Shown here piece after piece: positions 1 to 8,067 of a stretch of 64,000 nucleotides of DNA. The stretch lies in assembly GCA_902362865.1 (NCBI GenBank), contig CABIYE010000003.1, forward strand, positions 44,689 through 108,688. The letters run 5' to 3'. Position numbers and translations under genes: made by a program. The notes under the pieces were generated by a model, which was not told the DNA's origin, did not search any database, and saw nothing but the letters and a program-made list of their open reading frames with translations. This DNA is from Clostridiaceae bacterium. GTDB taxonomy: Bacteria > Bacillota > Clostridia > Lachnospirales > Lachnospiraceae. Position 1 is the first letter of the stretch. Each line of letters starts with the position of its first letter.

Positions 1-434
1 GACAACTGAGAAGGATAAGCATTCGCCTTTTCCTCCAGTCCTACCCGTCTGAGAAGCTCCATTCCTTTTTTCTCTGCTTCCTCCTTGCTCTGCAGTTTAA
101 GCTTCACAGGCGCAAGGGTAATATTCTGCAGAATCGTCTTATGCGGAAACAGATTAAAATGCTGGAATACCATTCCCATCTTCTGACGGTGTTTATTAAT
201 ATCTACCTTCTTGTCCGTAATGTCAGTTCCTTCAAAATAAATATGCCCTTTGGAAGGAGTCTCCAGGAGGTTCAAAGAACGCAGAAATGTGGATTTACCG
301 GAGCCAGACGGCCCGACGATTACAACCACTTCTCCTTTATGGATTTCTTCTGACACGCCGTCCAACGCATGAAGTTCACCAAAAATCTTATGTACCTCTT
401 CTACCTTAATTAATGTCTCTCCATTAGTGGTCAC
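1..434 (-). CDS. Amino-acid ABC transporter ATP-binding protein (GlnQ-like), 3' part beyond window
   Basis: ATPase of a polar amino-acid importer that powers uptake with the permease and binding protein encoded just upstream. About 145 residues are visible: Walker A GPSGSGKST, then the Q-loop region MVFQHFNLFPH typical of GlnQ/HisP-type ATPases. The signature motif, Walker B and C-terminus lie beyond position 1, so it is partial by truncation, not by mutation. I chose the GTG start at 434 because AGGAGG sits 10 nt upstream inside the end of the permease gene; the two reading frames overlap by 11 nt, implying translational coupling. The substrate cannot be read from sequence. Confidence 0.9.
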   Translation of the reverse strand, partial: MTTNGETLIKVEEVHKIFGELHALDGVSEEIHKGEVVVIVGPSGSGKSTFLRSLNLLETPSKGHIYFEGTDITDKKVDINKHRQKMGMVFQHFNLFPHKTILQNITLAPVKLKLQSKEEAEKKGMELLRRVGLEEKANAYPSQL

Positions 435-1116
435 TATTTCTCAGCCTCCTTTCCAGCATATTTACAAGCTTCGTAAATATCATTACCATTACAAGATAAA
501 TCAGTGCAACGGCAATCAAAGGCATGAATGCATCATAGGTGCGGCTTCTGATGATATCGCCGCCCTTGGTTAAATCCTGAAGAGCAATATAGCCGGAAAC
601 AGACGTCTCTTTTAAAAGTACAATAAACTCATTACCCAGCGCCGGCAGTACATTCTTAAATGCCTGCGGCATAACAATATATACCATCGTCTGCACATAG
701 TTGAATCCAAGGCTTCTTCCCGCCTCAAACTGCCCATTATCAACAGACATAATACCAGACCGGAAAATCTCTGCCACATAGGCTCCCGAATTCAGGCCAA
801 AAGCCATAACTGCCACAATAACCTTACTGATATCGGAGCTTCCAAAAATAACAAAGTAGATAATCAGCAGCTGGACAACCACCGGAGTTCCTCTTATTAC
901 CGTCAGATAAATCCTGCAGATAAAATCCAGAATCTTAAGCTTTCCGGTCTTGTCGCAGGTAGAACGGATGACCGCCACCAAGAATCCAAGCGCAATACCA
1001 ATCAGCACTGCAAAAAACGTCACTTGCAGCGTAACGCCAAGACCATCCCAGATATATCTCCATCTGTCATCTGCAATAAAATTCGTATAAAACTTATCCT
1101 GTAATGTCTGTAACAT
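424..1116 (-). CDS. Amino-acid ABC transporter permease (HisM/GlnP family)
   Basis: Inner-membrane channel subunit of the polar amino-acid importer, 230 aa, the usual family length. It shows several hydrophobic spans and the cytoplasmic EAA-type loop (around residues 130-150, FEAGRSLGFNYVQTMVYIVMPQ region) that docks on the ATPase. N-terminal residues WDGLGVTLQVT and the block VIRGTPVVVQLL are classic for the HisMQ/GlnP family. It lies 24 nt after the binding-protein gene and overlaps the ATPase gene by 11 nt, giving the operon order binding protein, permease, ATPase. A homodimeric permease is likely because only one permease gene is present. Confidence 0.92.
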   Translation of the reverse strand: MLQTLQDKFYTNFIADDRWRYIWDGLGVTLQVTFFAVLIGIALGFLVAVIRSTCDKTGKLKILDFICRIYLTVIRGTPVVVQLLIIYFVIFGSSDISKVIVAVMAFGLNSGAYVAEIFRSGIMSVDNGQFEAGRSLGFNYVQTMVYIVMPQAFKNVLPALGNEFIVLLKETSVSGYIALQDLTKGGDIIRSRTYDAFMPLIAVALIYLVMVMIFTKLVNMLERRLRNSDH

Positions 1117-1139
1117 ACTCTACATCCTTACTTTCCTAA

Positions 1140-1892
1140 TTATTCTTCATCTGCAGAAATGTATTTTGCAACAATCTCATCTAACTTTCCGGATTCCTTC
1201 AGGCTGGCAAGCGCATCGTTAATCTTATCCAGAAGTTCTGTATTATCCTTTGCCACTGCAATTGCATAATCCTCTTCTGTAAATGCCTCATCCAAAATCT
1301 TAAGGCCTTCCGCATCCTTCACAAATTCCTTTGCCGGTTCCCCGTCAATAACTACCGCATCAATCTTATCCTGGGTAAGCGCCTGAACCGCCTCAAAGCC
1401 TTTGTTGTAGCGCTCTACTGTAGCATCCTCAATATCATCTGCATAAATATCACCGGTAGTACCAAGCTGTACGCCGACGGTCTTTCCAACCAGATCGTCC
1501 GGTCCTGCAATCGTACTGTCCTCTTTTACGATAATTACCTGTGTTGCATGCGCATAGGTATCTGTAAAGTTTACATTCTCCTCACGGTCCGGAGTTACCG
1601 TCATACCTGCGGCTCCCATATCTGCCTTTCCGCTGGTAATTGCCGGAATAATAGAATCAAATGCCATATCTTCAATCTTCAGCTCCATGCCAAGTTCCTC
1701 TGCAATTGCCGCCGCAATCTCTGCGTCAATTCCTACAACCTCGTCGCCTTCATAATACTCATAAGGTGGGAACTCTGCATTCGTTGCCATTACCAGTGTT
1801 TCTTTTTCCGAATCTTCCTTTGAGCCGCATGCAGCCAGAGATAATGCACACACAGCCGCCAATACCAGACTTACTACCTTTTTCATTTTCAT
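1140..1892 (-). CDS. Amino-acid ABC transporter substrate-binding lipoprotein
   Basis: Extracellular solute receptor of the importer, about 250 aa, anchored as a lipoprotein. It has an N-terminal signal (MKMKKVVSLVL...) with lipobox LSLAAC followed by GSKE. The mature part is an SBP_bac_3 fold: TNAEFPPYEY near its start, GIDAEIAAAIAEELG, and GKADMGAAGMTVTPDRE, which carries the ligand-contacting Arg typical of amino-acid binders. The start ATG at 1892 is preferred over 1910 because GGAGG lies 7 nt upstream of it. Similar proteins bind arginine, cystine or glutamine; the specificity here is unresolved. Confidence 0.92.
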   Translation of the reverse strand: MKMKKVVSLVLAAVCALSLAACGSKEDSEKETLVMATNAEFPPYEYYEGDEVVGIDAEIAAAIAEELGMELKIEDMAFDSIIPAITSGKADMGAAGMTVTPDREENVNFTDTYAHATQVIIVKEDSTIAGPDDLVGKTVGVQLGTTGDIYADDIEDATVERYNKGFEAVQALTQDKIDAVVIDGEPAKEFVKDAEGLKILDEAFTEEDYAIAVAKDNTELLDKINDALASLKESGKLDEIVAKYISADEE

Positions 1893-1931
1893 AATTTTCC
1901 CTCCATCCATTCATCTTCTTAATAACAAAGC

Positions 1932-1953
1932 GTATTTTTATTTATAAAAATAC
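1932..1953. promoter_or_regulatory. Perfect inverted repeat upstream of the amino-acid importer
   Basis: Two perfect 10-base arms (GTATTTTTAT and ATAAAAATAC) around a 2-base centre, about 40 bp upstream of the binding-protein start. A palindrome of this size in a promoter region suggests a dimeric repressor operator, for example an amino-acid-responsive regulator. Its A+T composition makes chance less negligible and no regulator can be named. Confidence 0.4.
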
Positions 1954-1985
1954 AAGCTCTTTTCACATTTTACCATGTTTTCCCC

Positions 1986-2028
1986 AAAAAACAAGAGGCG
2001 TCTTACATGTTTATGCAAAACGCCTCTT
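1986..2028 (-). terminator. Rho-independent terminator after uppP
   Basis: Read on the minus strand, stem AAGAGGCG/CGCCTCTT encloses a loop and is followed by TGTTTTTTG, 18 nt past the uppP stop codon. It separates uppP from the amino-acid importer operon. Confidence 0.8.
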
Positions 2029-2045
2029 TCACAATCTCTTCCCGT

Positions 2046-2867
2046 CTATAATGCATTAATGGCTGCTACAATTAAAATCAATGCTCCAAGACCGATCCGG
2101 TAATAGCCGAACACTTTAAAGTCATGTTTCTTTATATATCCCATCAGGAACTTAATTGCAATAATGGATACTACAAAGGAAACTGCACATCCCAGCATCA
2201 GGAAGCCGAATTCTGCCCCGGTAAAATGAAAACCGAAGTTTACCAGCTTTAAAAAGCTTGCCCCGAACATCACCGGAATTGCCAGGAAGAAAGTGAACTC
2301 CGCCGCCGTCTCGCGAGACACACCAATAATCAATGCTCCCACAATCGTAGCGCCTGACCGTGAAGTTCCCGGGATTAACGCAAGCATCTGGAAAATTCCA
2401 ATCATAAGCAGCATCTGAACTGTGAGCTGTGATATCTTGGTCACCTTCGGGGTTACGCCTTTGTTGCGGTTTTCAATCACGATAAACAAGATACCGTATA
2501 CTATCAGCATAATTGCAACCGGCACTGGTTTATAGAAAATCGCATCCAGATAATCATTAAAAATCAGTCCCACCACTGCTGCCGGGATAGACGCAATCAA
2601 TACCTTAATCCACATCTGCCAGGTAAGCATCTTCTGCTTCTTTGATTTTCGCGGCGAAAACGGATTCAGCTTATGGAAATACAGAACCACCACCGCCATA
2701 ATAGCGCCAAGCTGAATTACCACATTGAACATCTCCATAAATTCATCACTCATCCCCGGCTGAAGCAGATCACCCACCAGAATCAGATGTCCCGTACTGC
2801 TGACCGGAAGCCACTCTGTAATCCCTTCCACGATTCCAAGGACTATAACCTTAATCACATCTAACAT
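2046..2867 (-). CDS. uppP: Undecaprenyl-diphosphate phosphatase (BacA/UppP)
   Basis: Integral membrane phosphatase that recycles undecaprenyl pyrophosphate to the monophosphate carrier for cell-wall synthesis; overexpression confers bacitracin resistance. About 273 aa. The two family motifs are clear: GIVEGITEWLPVSSTGHLIL near the N-terminus (catalytic Glu region and SSTGH) and PGTSRSG in the second half. Multiple transmembrane spans are evident. The ATG at 2867 sits 10 nt after AGGAGG, whereas the ATG at 2876 is too close to it, so the shorter start is preferred. The upstream HAD gene ends within this start region, implying coupling. Confidence 0.95.
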   Translation of the reverse strand: MLDVIKVIVLGIVEGITEWLPVSSTGHLILVGDLLQPGMSDEFMEMFNVVIQLGAIMAVVVLYFHKLNPFSPRKSKKQKMLTWQMWIKVLIASIPAAVVGLIFNDYLDAIFYKPVPVAIMLIVYGILFIVIENRNKGVTPKVTKISQLTVQMLLMIGIFQMLALIPGTSRSGATIVGALIIGVSRETAAEFTFFLAIPVMFGASFLKLVNFGFHFTGAEFGFLMLGCAVSFVVSIIAIKFLMGYIKKHDFKVFGYYRIGLGALILIVAAINAL

Positions 2868-2868
2868 A

Positions 2869-3726
2869 CTATCCATTCCTCCTGTCTTCCTGTTTTAATA
2901 CATATTCCATAATGGCCTTCGCCACTCCGTCTTCATCATTTGACGCCGTCACATATCTCGCCGCCGCCTTTACTGCATCCAGTCCATTTGCCATAGCAAT
3001 CCCGACTCCCACGGCCTCCATCATAGCAATATCGTTTTCTCCATCTCCGAATGCCATAATCTCTTCCTGCCGGATTCCAAGCATCCCTCCCAGCCTTACA
3101 AGGGCATCTCCTTTATTCACTCCTTTTACATTTACCTCTATATTATGTCCCAGCGAGCTAACCGCCTCGATTCCTTCTACTTCAGACACCACCTCTTTCA
3201 GAACGATATCCTTCTCCTCCGGTGTTTTAAACACCGCCTGGATTTTATCCGATGGCCGCCCGGTCTCTTCTAATTTCTTTCGGATATCCTTCACCGATCT
3301 TCTGGTTGACATCACATACTCCGCCATCGGACGCTGTGGGAAAAATTCCTCGATCCGCCAAAGCTTATCCTCCTGCGCATAGCCTACGCCGTCATAATAT
3401 ACCTCCACAATCGCATCATACTTCAGGAAAATGTCCAGCAATTTCTCTGCCGTCTCGTAAGGCACCAGTTTTTCGTATAAGCCCCTATTCTCCTCCAAAT
3501 CAAGAACCCTGGCTCCATTTGCAGTTAAAGCATACCGGATTCCGGGAAAATTCCTGATTTCCTCCGGCAGTCCGCAGAGCGGTCTTCCTGTGGCCGGCAG
3601 CAGGACAATCCCCCGCTGCGCCGCTTCCCTCAATATCTCTTTTGTATATTCAGACAGTTCTTTTCCGCTGGTCAGCAACGTACCGTCCAAATCAAATCCT
3701 ATCATCTTAATATCCGGATTTCCCAT
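2869..3726 (-). CDS. Cof-type HAD-IIB family phosphatase
   Basis: Cytoplasmic sugar-phosphate or phosphometabolite phosphatase of the Cof/YwpJ group, about 285 aa. Motif I FDLDGTLL (nucleophile Asp and acid/base Asp), motif II LPATGRPL, a conserved Lys in the IQAVFK region, and the C-terminal GDGENDIAMM motif are all intact; a C2-type cap lies between motifs II and III. The ATG at 3726 has AAAGGAA 10 nt upstream; an earlier ATG at 3768 would overlap the preceding gene by 62 nt. It overlaps the upstream YtpQ-like gene by about 20 nt and the downstream uppP start. Substrate unknown. Confidence 0.9.
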   Translation of the reverse strand: MGNPDIKMIGFDLDGTLLTSGKELSEYTKEILREAAQRGIVLLPATGRPLCGLPEEIRNFPGIRYALTANGARVLDLEENRGLYEKLVPYETAEKLLDIFLKYDAIVEVYYDGVGYAQEDKLWRIEEFFPQRPMAEYVMSTRRSVKDIRKKLEETGRPSDKIQAVFKTPEEKDIVLKEVVSEVEGIEAVSSLGHNIEVNVKGVNKGDALVRLGGMLGIRQEEIMAFGDGENDIAMMEAVGVGIAMANGLDAVKAAARYVTASNDEDGVAKAIMEYVLKQEDRRNG

Positions 3727-4297
3727 AAAGCAGAAGTTCCTTTCCATCTTTCGTATAGATAAACACATCCCGGCTTATCTTATCACGGCTTCTTGCAAAT
3801 GCTTCTTCCCCAAAAGCACGCATCTTCTCTACCAGCGTCTCATCCTTCGCCGGGACAAACAGCACCATATCCTTAGACGGCGCCATGATTGCAATATCAT
3901 CACCCAGCTTTTCGGCACAGACATTCCAGATATGCTTAAAACAAAGCGAACTGGCCTCATGTATCCCATCTGCCACAATACCAAATCCACCGTACCAGGT
4001 ATGGGATATCACAAATTCCACATCTCTTACCAGGTTTTCACAGGCAATGTGATATATTTGTTCCATATCACTCTCCGGCGGAAGCATATTGTCTTTTAAG
4101 ATTTCATATGTGCCGCCTTCCCGCCGTATGACAAATACTATCATTAAATCTCCGACAAAAGAAATCAAAGGCGTATCCTTGTCTGAGATATATTTCCCAT
4201 TCAATGCCTGATGGTCGACAAGCGACTCTTTTATCCAGGGATAGATATCTTCACGAATATTCTTCCATCTGTAATGCTCTTCTTCATACTTTTTCAT
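3707..4297 (-). CDS. YtpQ-like (DUF1444-type) conserved protein
   Basis: Soluble protein of 196 aa without signal peptide or membrane spans. The sequence alternates charged helices with short hydrophobic strands (LISFVGDLMIVFVI, DIAIMAPSKDMVLFVPA). The overall layout resembles the DUF1444/YtpQ family of Firmicutes, whose biochemical function I do not know. It is the first gene of a probable three-gene operon with the HAD phosphatase and uppP, overlapping the former. Family assignment is by resemblance only. Confidence 0.55.
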   Translation of the reverse strand: MKKYEEEHYRWKNIREDIYPWIKESLVDHQALNGKYISDKDTPLISFVGDLMIVFVIRREGGTYEILKDNMLPPESDMEQIYHIACENLVRDVEFVISHTWYGGFGIVADGIHEASSLCFKHIWNVCAEKLGDDIAIMAPSKDMVLFVPAKDETLVEKMRAFGEEAFARSRDKISRDVFIYTKDGKELLLYGKSGY

Positions 4298-4414
4298 AGG
4301 GCTTCCTTTCTTATCTTAAACTAATTTCACTTTTATCATATCAAAGTTTGCCAAATAAAGCAATTTGTTGTATAATAAAACGGCACTCGCTAGGAAATGA
4401 AAGGATATGTATAT

Positions 4415-5416
4415 ATGTTGAGTACAAAAATTAAGCGCATGCTGCAAACAGGCATCATCGTAACCTGTGTAGCAGCCATGGGGTGTACATGCACTCTGGT
4501 ATACGCAGAACCTTCAACAGGAGAGTTAGAAAAAAAGACCTCCGAACTACAGGGTGAGTTAAATAATCTGAATAATGAGTTGAGTTCTCTGAGCGCAGAG
4601 ATGGATTCCATTTCAGCCGAGATGGAAGAAGCCGCTGCCACACTTCAGGAATCTCAGCAAAAGATGGATGAAGCACAGAAAAAAGGGGAAGAACAATATG
4701 AAGCCATGAAGCTTCGGATTAAGTATATGTACGAATCCGGCAATCACTCCTTCATTGAACTATTATGTTCAGCAGATAATATGGCTGATTTTTTAAATAA
4801 GAGTGATTTCATCCAGGACATCAGTGAATATGACAGAAACATGCTTCTGGAACTTCTGGACACGCAGGAAGAGATTAAAAAGGATGGCGACGCCGTTGCA
4901 AGGCAGCACGAAGAACTGCTTGCGCTGCAGGAAGAATTGCATAACAAGCGAACTGCTTTGGAGAACCAGATTGCCTCTACATCCGGTCAGCTTGAACAGT
5001 ATCAGGCACAGCTTGAGAGAGCACGGGCTGCAGAACAGCTTGTTTCCGGTCAACACTTCACCGAGGCAGAGACGCTGGCCGAGCAGATTAACAATCAAAC
5101 GAATCCACCGGGAAGCGTCGGTTCCGGGCAGAGCCTTGGCGTATTCCGTATTACACACTACTGTCCCTGCTATTACTGCAGCGGCGGCTGGGGAAGCGGC
5201 ACAGCTACCGGAACAGCGGCAACACCGGGACGTACCATTGCAGTAGATCCGAGTGTCATTCCTTACGGAAGCGTAGTTGTAATCAATGGACATGCTTACG
5301 TTGCGGAAGACTGCGGCGGAGCGATCAAAGGCAACCGAATCGATATTTACGTCTCTGACCATACAACGGCTCTATCTTCCGGTACTTATTATGCAGAAGT
5401 ATATTTAGCAAATTAA
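4415..5416 (+). CDS. Secreted coiled-coil protein with C-terminal 3D domain
   Basis: Exported protein of about 333 aa, probably acting on or near the cell wall. An N-terminal signal peptide ends around AYAEP; a long coiled coil (roughly residues 30-220, rich in E/Q/L heptads, like the PcsB/CwlO N-terminal region) follows; a short Gly/Ser/Pro linker leads to a 3D domain whose three Asp motifs are visible (AVDPSVIPYGS, AEDCGG, IDIYV). The 3D fold is shared with lytic transglycosylase-like MltA/Rpf-type proteins, so peptidoglycan cleavage is plausible but unproven. ATG at 4415 follows GAAAGGA with good spacing, so I prefer it to 4397. Four cysteines cluster at the domain start (YCPCYYC). Confidence 0.82.
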   Translation: MLSTKIKRMLQTGIIVTCVAAMGCTCTLVYAEPSTGELEKKTSELQGELNNLNNELSSLSAEMDSISAEMEEAAATLQESQQKMDEAQKKGEEQYEAMKLRIKYMYESGNHSFIELLCSADNMADFLNKSDFIQDISEYDRNMLLELLDTQEEIKKDGDAVARQHEELLALQEELHNKRTALENQIASTSGQLEQYQAQLERARAAEQLVSGQHFTEAETLAEQINNQTNPPGSVGSGQSLGVFRITHYCPCYYCSGGWGSGTATGTAATPGRTIAVDPSVIPYGSVVVINGHAYVAEDCGGAIKGNRIDIYVSDHTTALSSGTYYAEVYLAN

Positions 5417-5438
5417 TTATGCGCAGTGCACATAGTAA

Positions 5439-5490
5439 AAAACCGGCGGCAAGCAAAAACTGCTTGTCTCCGGTTTTCTTTTTATTTTTT
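5439..5490 (+). terminator. Terminator of the 3D-domain gene
   Basis: Stem AAAACCGG/CCGGTTTT with an inner AAGCA/TGCTT pairing, followed by TTTTCTTTTTATTTTTTC. It lies between convergent genes, 22 nt after the 3D-protein stop. Confidence 0.85.
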
Positions 5491-5491
5491 C

Positions 5492-6247
5492 TTATTGATA
5501 ATCCATTACATCAATCCACTTCATAAGGAAATCTTTTTCTAATTCATTGTCTTTGTCTAACTGAGAAGCTGCTACAATCGGAAGCCACTGCTGTACGTAC
5601 TGCTTTGCCGTATCACTCTTTTTGCAGAACATATCCATATACATATCAGCCAGCCCCTGGTCTTTCAATGCAAAAAGAAGATACGTCATTGCCGCATCTG
5701 CACTGGCATTGCCCTGCGTTGCGTGCGCCCAATCAACAACCGTCATTTTTCCGTTCTTTCCTACAATAACATTACTTGGGTTAAAATCACCGTGGCATAC
5801 CTTTGTGTGCTTCGGCATACTCTCTAACCGGGTTCTTAATTCATATCTCTGGGTTGCATCCAACTCCTTCAGACCGTCAATCTGACGTGCCAGCTTATCT
5901 TTCAGCTTGTTCAGCATAGGAGCCTTTTTCCCATGGATTTTAAGCTGAAGATCCACAAAATCTGACATATATTTTTCTGCATTGGCATGATCTACCTGCA
6001 TCATTTCCTCTAAAGTCTTGCCCTCCTTGTACTCAATCACAATTGACCATTTGCCATCAATCTGTGTTACTTCTTTTAATTTCGGAATATCAAGACCTGC
6101 CTCTTCTATTCTAACCGTATTCAGAGCCTCGTTGAATACCGCTGACTTCGGATGATCTTTTTCAAATACCTTCACGATACTGTCATCACATTTGTAAACT
6201 TCTTTGTAAGGACGCTTTACAATTAATTTTCCCTGATCTAATGTCAT
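5492..6247 (-). CDS. APH-family phosphotransferase (aminoglycoside/choline kinase-like fold)
   Basis: Cytoplasmic small-molecule kinase of about 251 aa. The catalytic loop VCHGDFNPSNVIV (catalytic Asp, Asn) and the metal-binding VVDWAHATQG (Asp in the DFG-equivalent position) are intact; an N-lobe Glu/Lys pair is plausible around YKCDDSIVKVFEKD. The family phosphorylates aminoglycosides, choline, homoserine or thiamine; nothing here points to antibiotic resistance. Start ATG 6247 is chosen because AGGAGG lies 8 nt upstream. A promoter-like TATAAT lies near 6300. It stands alone between the 3D gene and a long intergenic region. Confidence 0.8.
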   Translation of the reverse strand: MTLDQGKLIVKRPYKEVYKCDDSIVKVFEKDHPKSAVFNEALNTVRIEEAGLDIPKLKEVTQIDGKWSIVIEYKEGKTLEEMMQVDHANAEKYMSDFVDLQLKIHGKKAPMLNKLKDKLARQIDGLKELDATQRYELRTRLESMPKHTKVCHGDFNPSNVIVGKNGKMTVVDWAHATQGNASADAAMTYLLFALKDQGLADMYMDMFCKKSDTAKQYVQQWLPIVAASQLDKDNELEKDFLMKWIDVMDYQ

Positions 6248-6265
6248 ATTTTTTACCTCCTGCAA

Positions 6266-6653
6266 CGCTTATTTTTTTAACCGTCTTTTGATATGCTTAT
6301 TATACACCATGCAGGAGCATTTGAAAAGAGTTAATTGATATTTTTTTAACTTATTTTTTCGTTCACTTTTTATTGTTAATATTTTAACAATGCATTCTCC
6401 ATAGCTGTCCGCTTGGCTCGTTGCCCGCGGGAATAAATCTTCCTCCCTTTTCTACTGCTTTTCTGATGATAATTCATGTTTTAATTTTGTTCATTATCGG
6501 GTCATTTCTTCGATCTGAAGTTCCGAAAATGAGATGCCTTACGGCTTAGATCCCTGCGGGCAGGAAGAAACCTGCCCGTCGATATGTAGACATAATATCA
6601 CATTATAATACTCGTGCAAACACTTTTTTGTCATTGACATAAAAGCAATCCTT
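6266..6653. other. Intergenic region with strong competing hairpins, no gene recognised
   Basis: A 388-bp gap between the kinase and the dipeptidase genes, both on the minus strand. It contains an 8-bp hairpin CGGGCAGG/CCTGCCCG (6557-6578) and a mutually exclusive long-range 10-bp pairing between 6422-6431 and 6553-6562. A minus-strand promoter-like pair (TTGCAC, 17 bp, ATTATG) lies around 6590-6620. I see no ORF with a ribosome binding site. It could be a structured leader or small RNA. Confidence 0.4.
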
Positions 6654-8048
6654 TTACTTTACCAACTGGTACAAGGCTTGCGCATAGATTTTTGCCGTTT
6701 TCATAAGGCTTTCTATATCTATATACTCATTTGCTTCATGTGCCAGCTCTGGTTCTCCCGGAAATACAGGGCCAAATGAAACGAAATTTTCCACATCACG
6801 GCAATACGTTCCTCCCCCAATTACAATTGGCTCTTCCCGCTGCCCGGTCATTTCATTGTATATTGTAAGAAGTGTCTGTACAAGCTCCGCCTCCTTAGGT
6901 ACATAAAGAGATGGTCTTTTCTGCCAGTATTCTGCCTCAAATCCATATTTTCTACAGTTTAGTTCAATCGTTTTCCAAACCATATCCAAATCTATATGGA
7001 CCGGACAGCGCACATCTATTTTTGCCTCGCATTGTCCGTCTTTCAGGTTCAATATACCAAGATTCATGCTCAGTTTTCCTGACAACTGATCCTCGCAGGC
7101 AATTCCCATATTTTTTCCTTCCCATCCGTCCGCAAACAATGCCTGCAGTGCTTCAAAATAGCGGCGTTCTTCTTCCGTAAGCGGCAGCTGACACAAAAAA
7201 TCAACCATCGGAAGAATTGCATTGTCGCCCAGCCACGGTTGCATCGCATGTGCACTTACACCGCGGAACGAAAGAACCAGTCTTCCCTCTTCATATACCG
7301 GATTTTCTTTTTCCCTACAGCTCAGGAATTTCTCCCGCACACTGTCCAGTATTTCCTCTGTTCCTTTCAACCATACTTTCGCGCTGTTGGGAACTGCATT
7401 CACCACTGTGCCTGCTTCTATCCTTTCTACATGAAGCATGTTTCCTTCCGTTTCTTTCCATTCCTCCTGAATCTTAAAACGCAGGATTCCTTTCTCTGCA
7501 TGAATAACCGAAAAAGACCCATCCGGTGAAAAACCCAGATCCGGCTGCTTTTCTCTCGTCAGATAATATTTTATACAGCGGTGGCCTGTCTCTTCATCGC
7601 ATCCGATAATATGACACACGTGATTCCTGATCGGAAGCCCGCTCTCCTTCACCGCCTTCATGGCATAAAGCGCTGCAACCATAGGCCCTTTGTCATCCAC
7701 TGCGCCTCTTCCATAAAGCTTTCCATCTTCCACCCACGGTTCAAATGGGGGGCGGCTCCACCCGTTGCCGGGTGGAACCACATCAATATGTGAAAGAATT
7801 CCTATTTCTTTTCCTGCATCCCCGAATCGGACTGACGCTGCATAACCGTCGTAGTCTCTGACTTCAAACCCCAGATTCTGCGACAAATCCATCACCTTGT
7901 CCAAGGCGGTTCTGATTTCCCGTCCAAAAGGCGCGCCTTCCTCTGCAGATTCCATATGAATCACACTGGGAACCTTTATAAGATTCTGTATTTCTTTTAA
8001 TATATCCTCTTTATACTGTTCAATCAACGTATTCAATATAGCTTCCAT
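6654..8048 (-). CDS. M20 family dipeptidase (PepV-like)
   Basis: Zinc-dependent cytoplasmic dipeptidase of 464 aa, matching PepV length. The M20 metal and catalytic residues are visible in order: SHIDVVP (His, catalytic Asp), GRGAVDDKGP (bridging Asp), CDEETGH (general-base Glu and Glu ligand), FSPDGSF (Asp ligand) and the C-terminal AHEANEY (His ligand). The lid domain sits between. It is the last gene of a four-gene operon with an OPT peptide-type transporter and two M29-like enzymes, which fits hydrolysis of an imported short peptide or peptide-like compound. D-amino acid or beta-Ala dipeptides are within PepV's known range; the actual substrate is unknown. Confidence 0.88.
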   Translation of the reverse strand: MEAILNTLIEQYKEDILKEIQNLIKVPSVIHMESAEEGAPFGREIRTALDKVMDLSQNLGFEVRDYDGYAASVRFGDAGKEIGILSHIDVVPPGNGWSRPPFEPWVEDGKLYGRGAVDDKGPMVAALYAMKAVKESGLPIRNHVCHIIGCDEETGHRCIKYYLTREKQPDLGFSPDGSFSVIHAEKGILRFKIQEEWKETEGNMLHVERIEAGTVVNAVPNSAKVWLKGTEEILDSVREKFLSCREKENPVYEEGRLVLSFRGVSAHAMQPWLGDNAILPMVDFLCQLPLTEEERRYFEALQALFADGWEGKNMGIACEDQLSGKLSMNLGILNLKDGQCEAKIDVRCPVHIDLDMVWKTIELNCRKYGFEAEYWQKRPSLYVPKEAELVQTLLTIYNEMTGQREEPIVIGGGTYCRDVENFVSFGPVFPGEPELAHEANEYIDIESLMKTAKIYAQALYQLVK

Positions 8049-8067
8049 ATATTATAATACACCTCTG

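Noticed and set aside
2912-3382. Plus-strand frame opposite the HAD gene
   Set aside because: Ser/Thr/Pro-rich reverse-frame shadow with no ribosome binding site.
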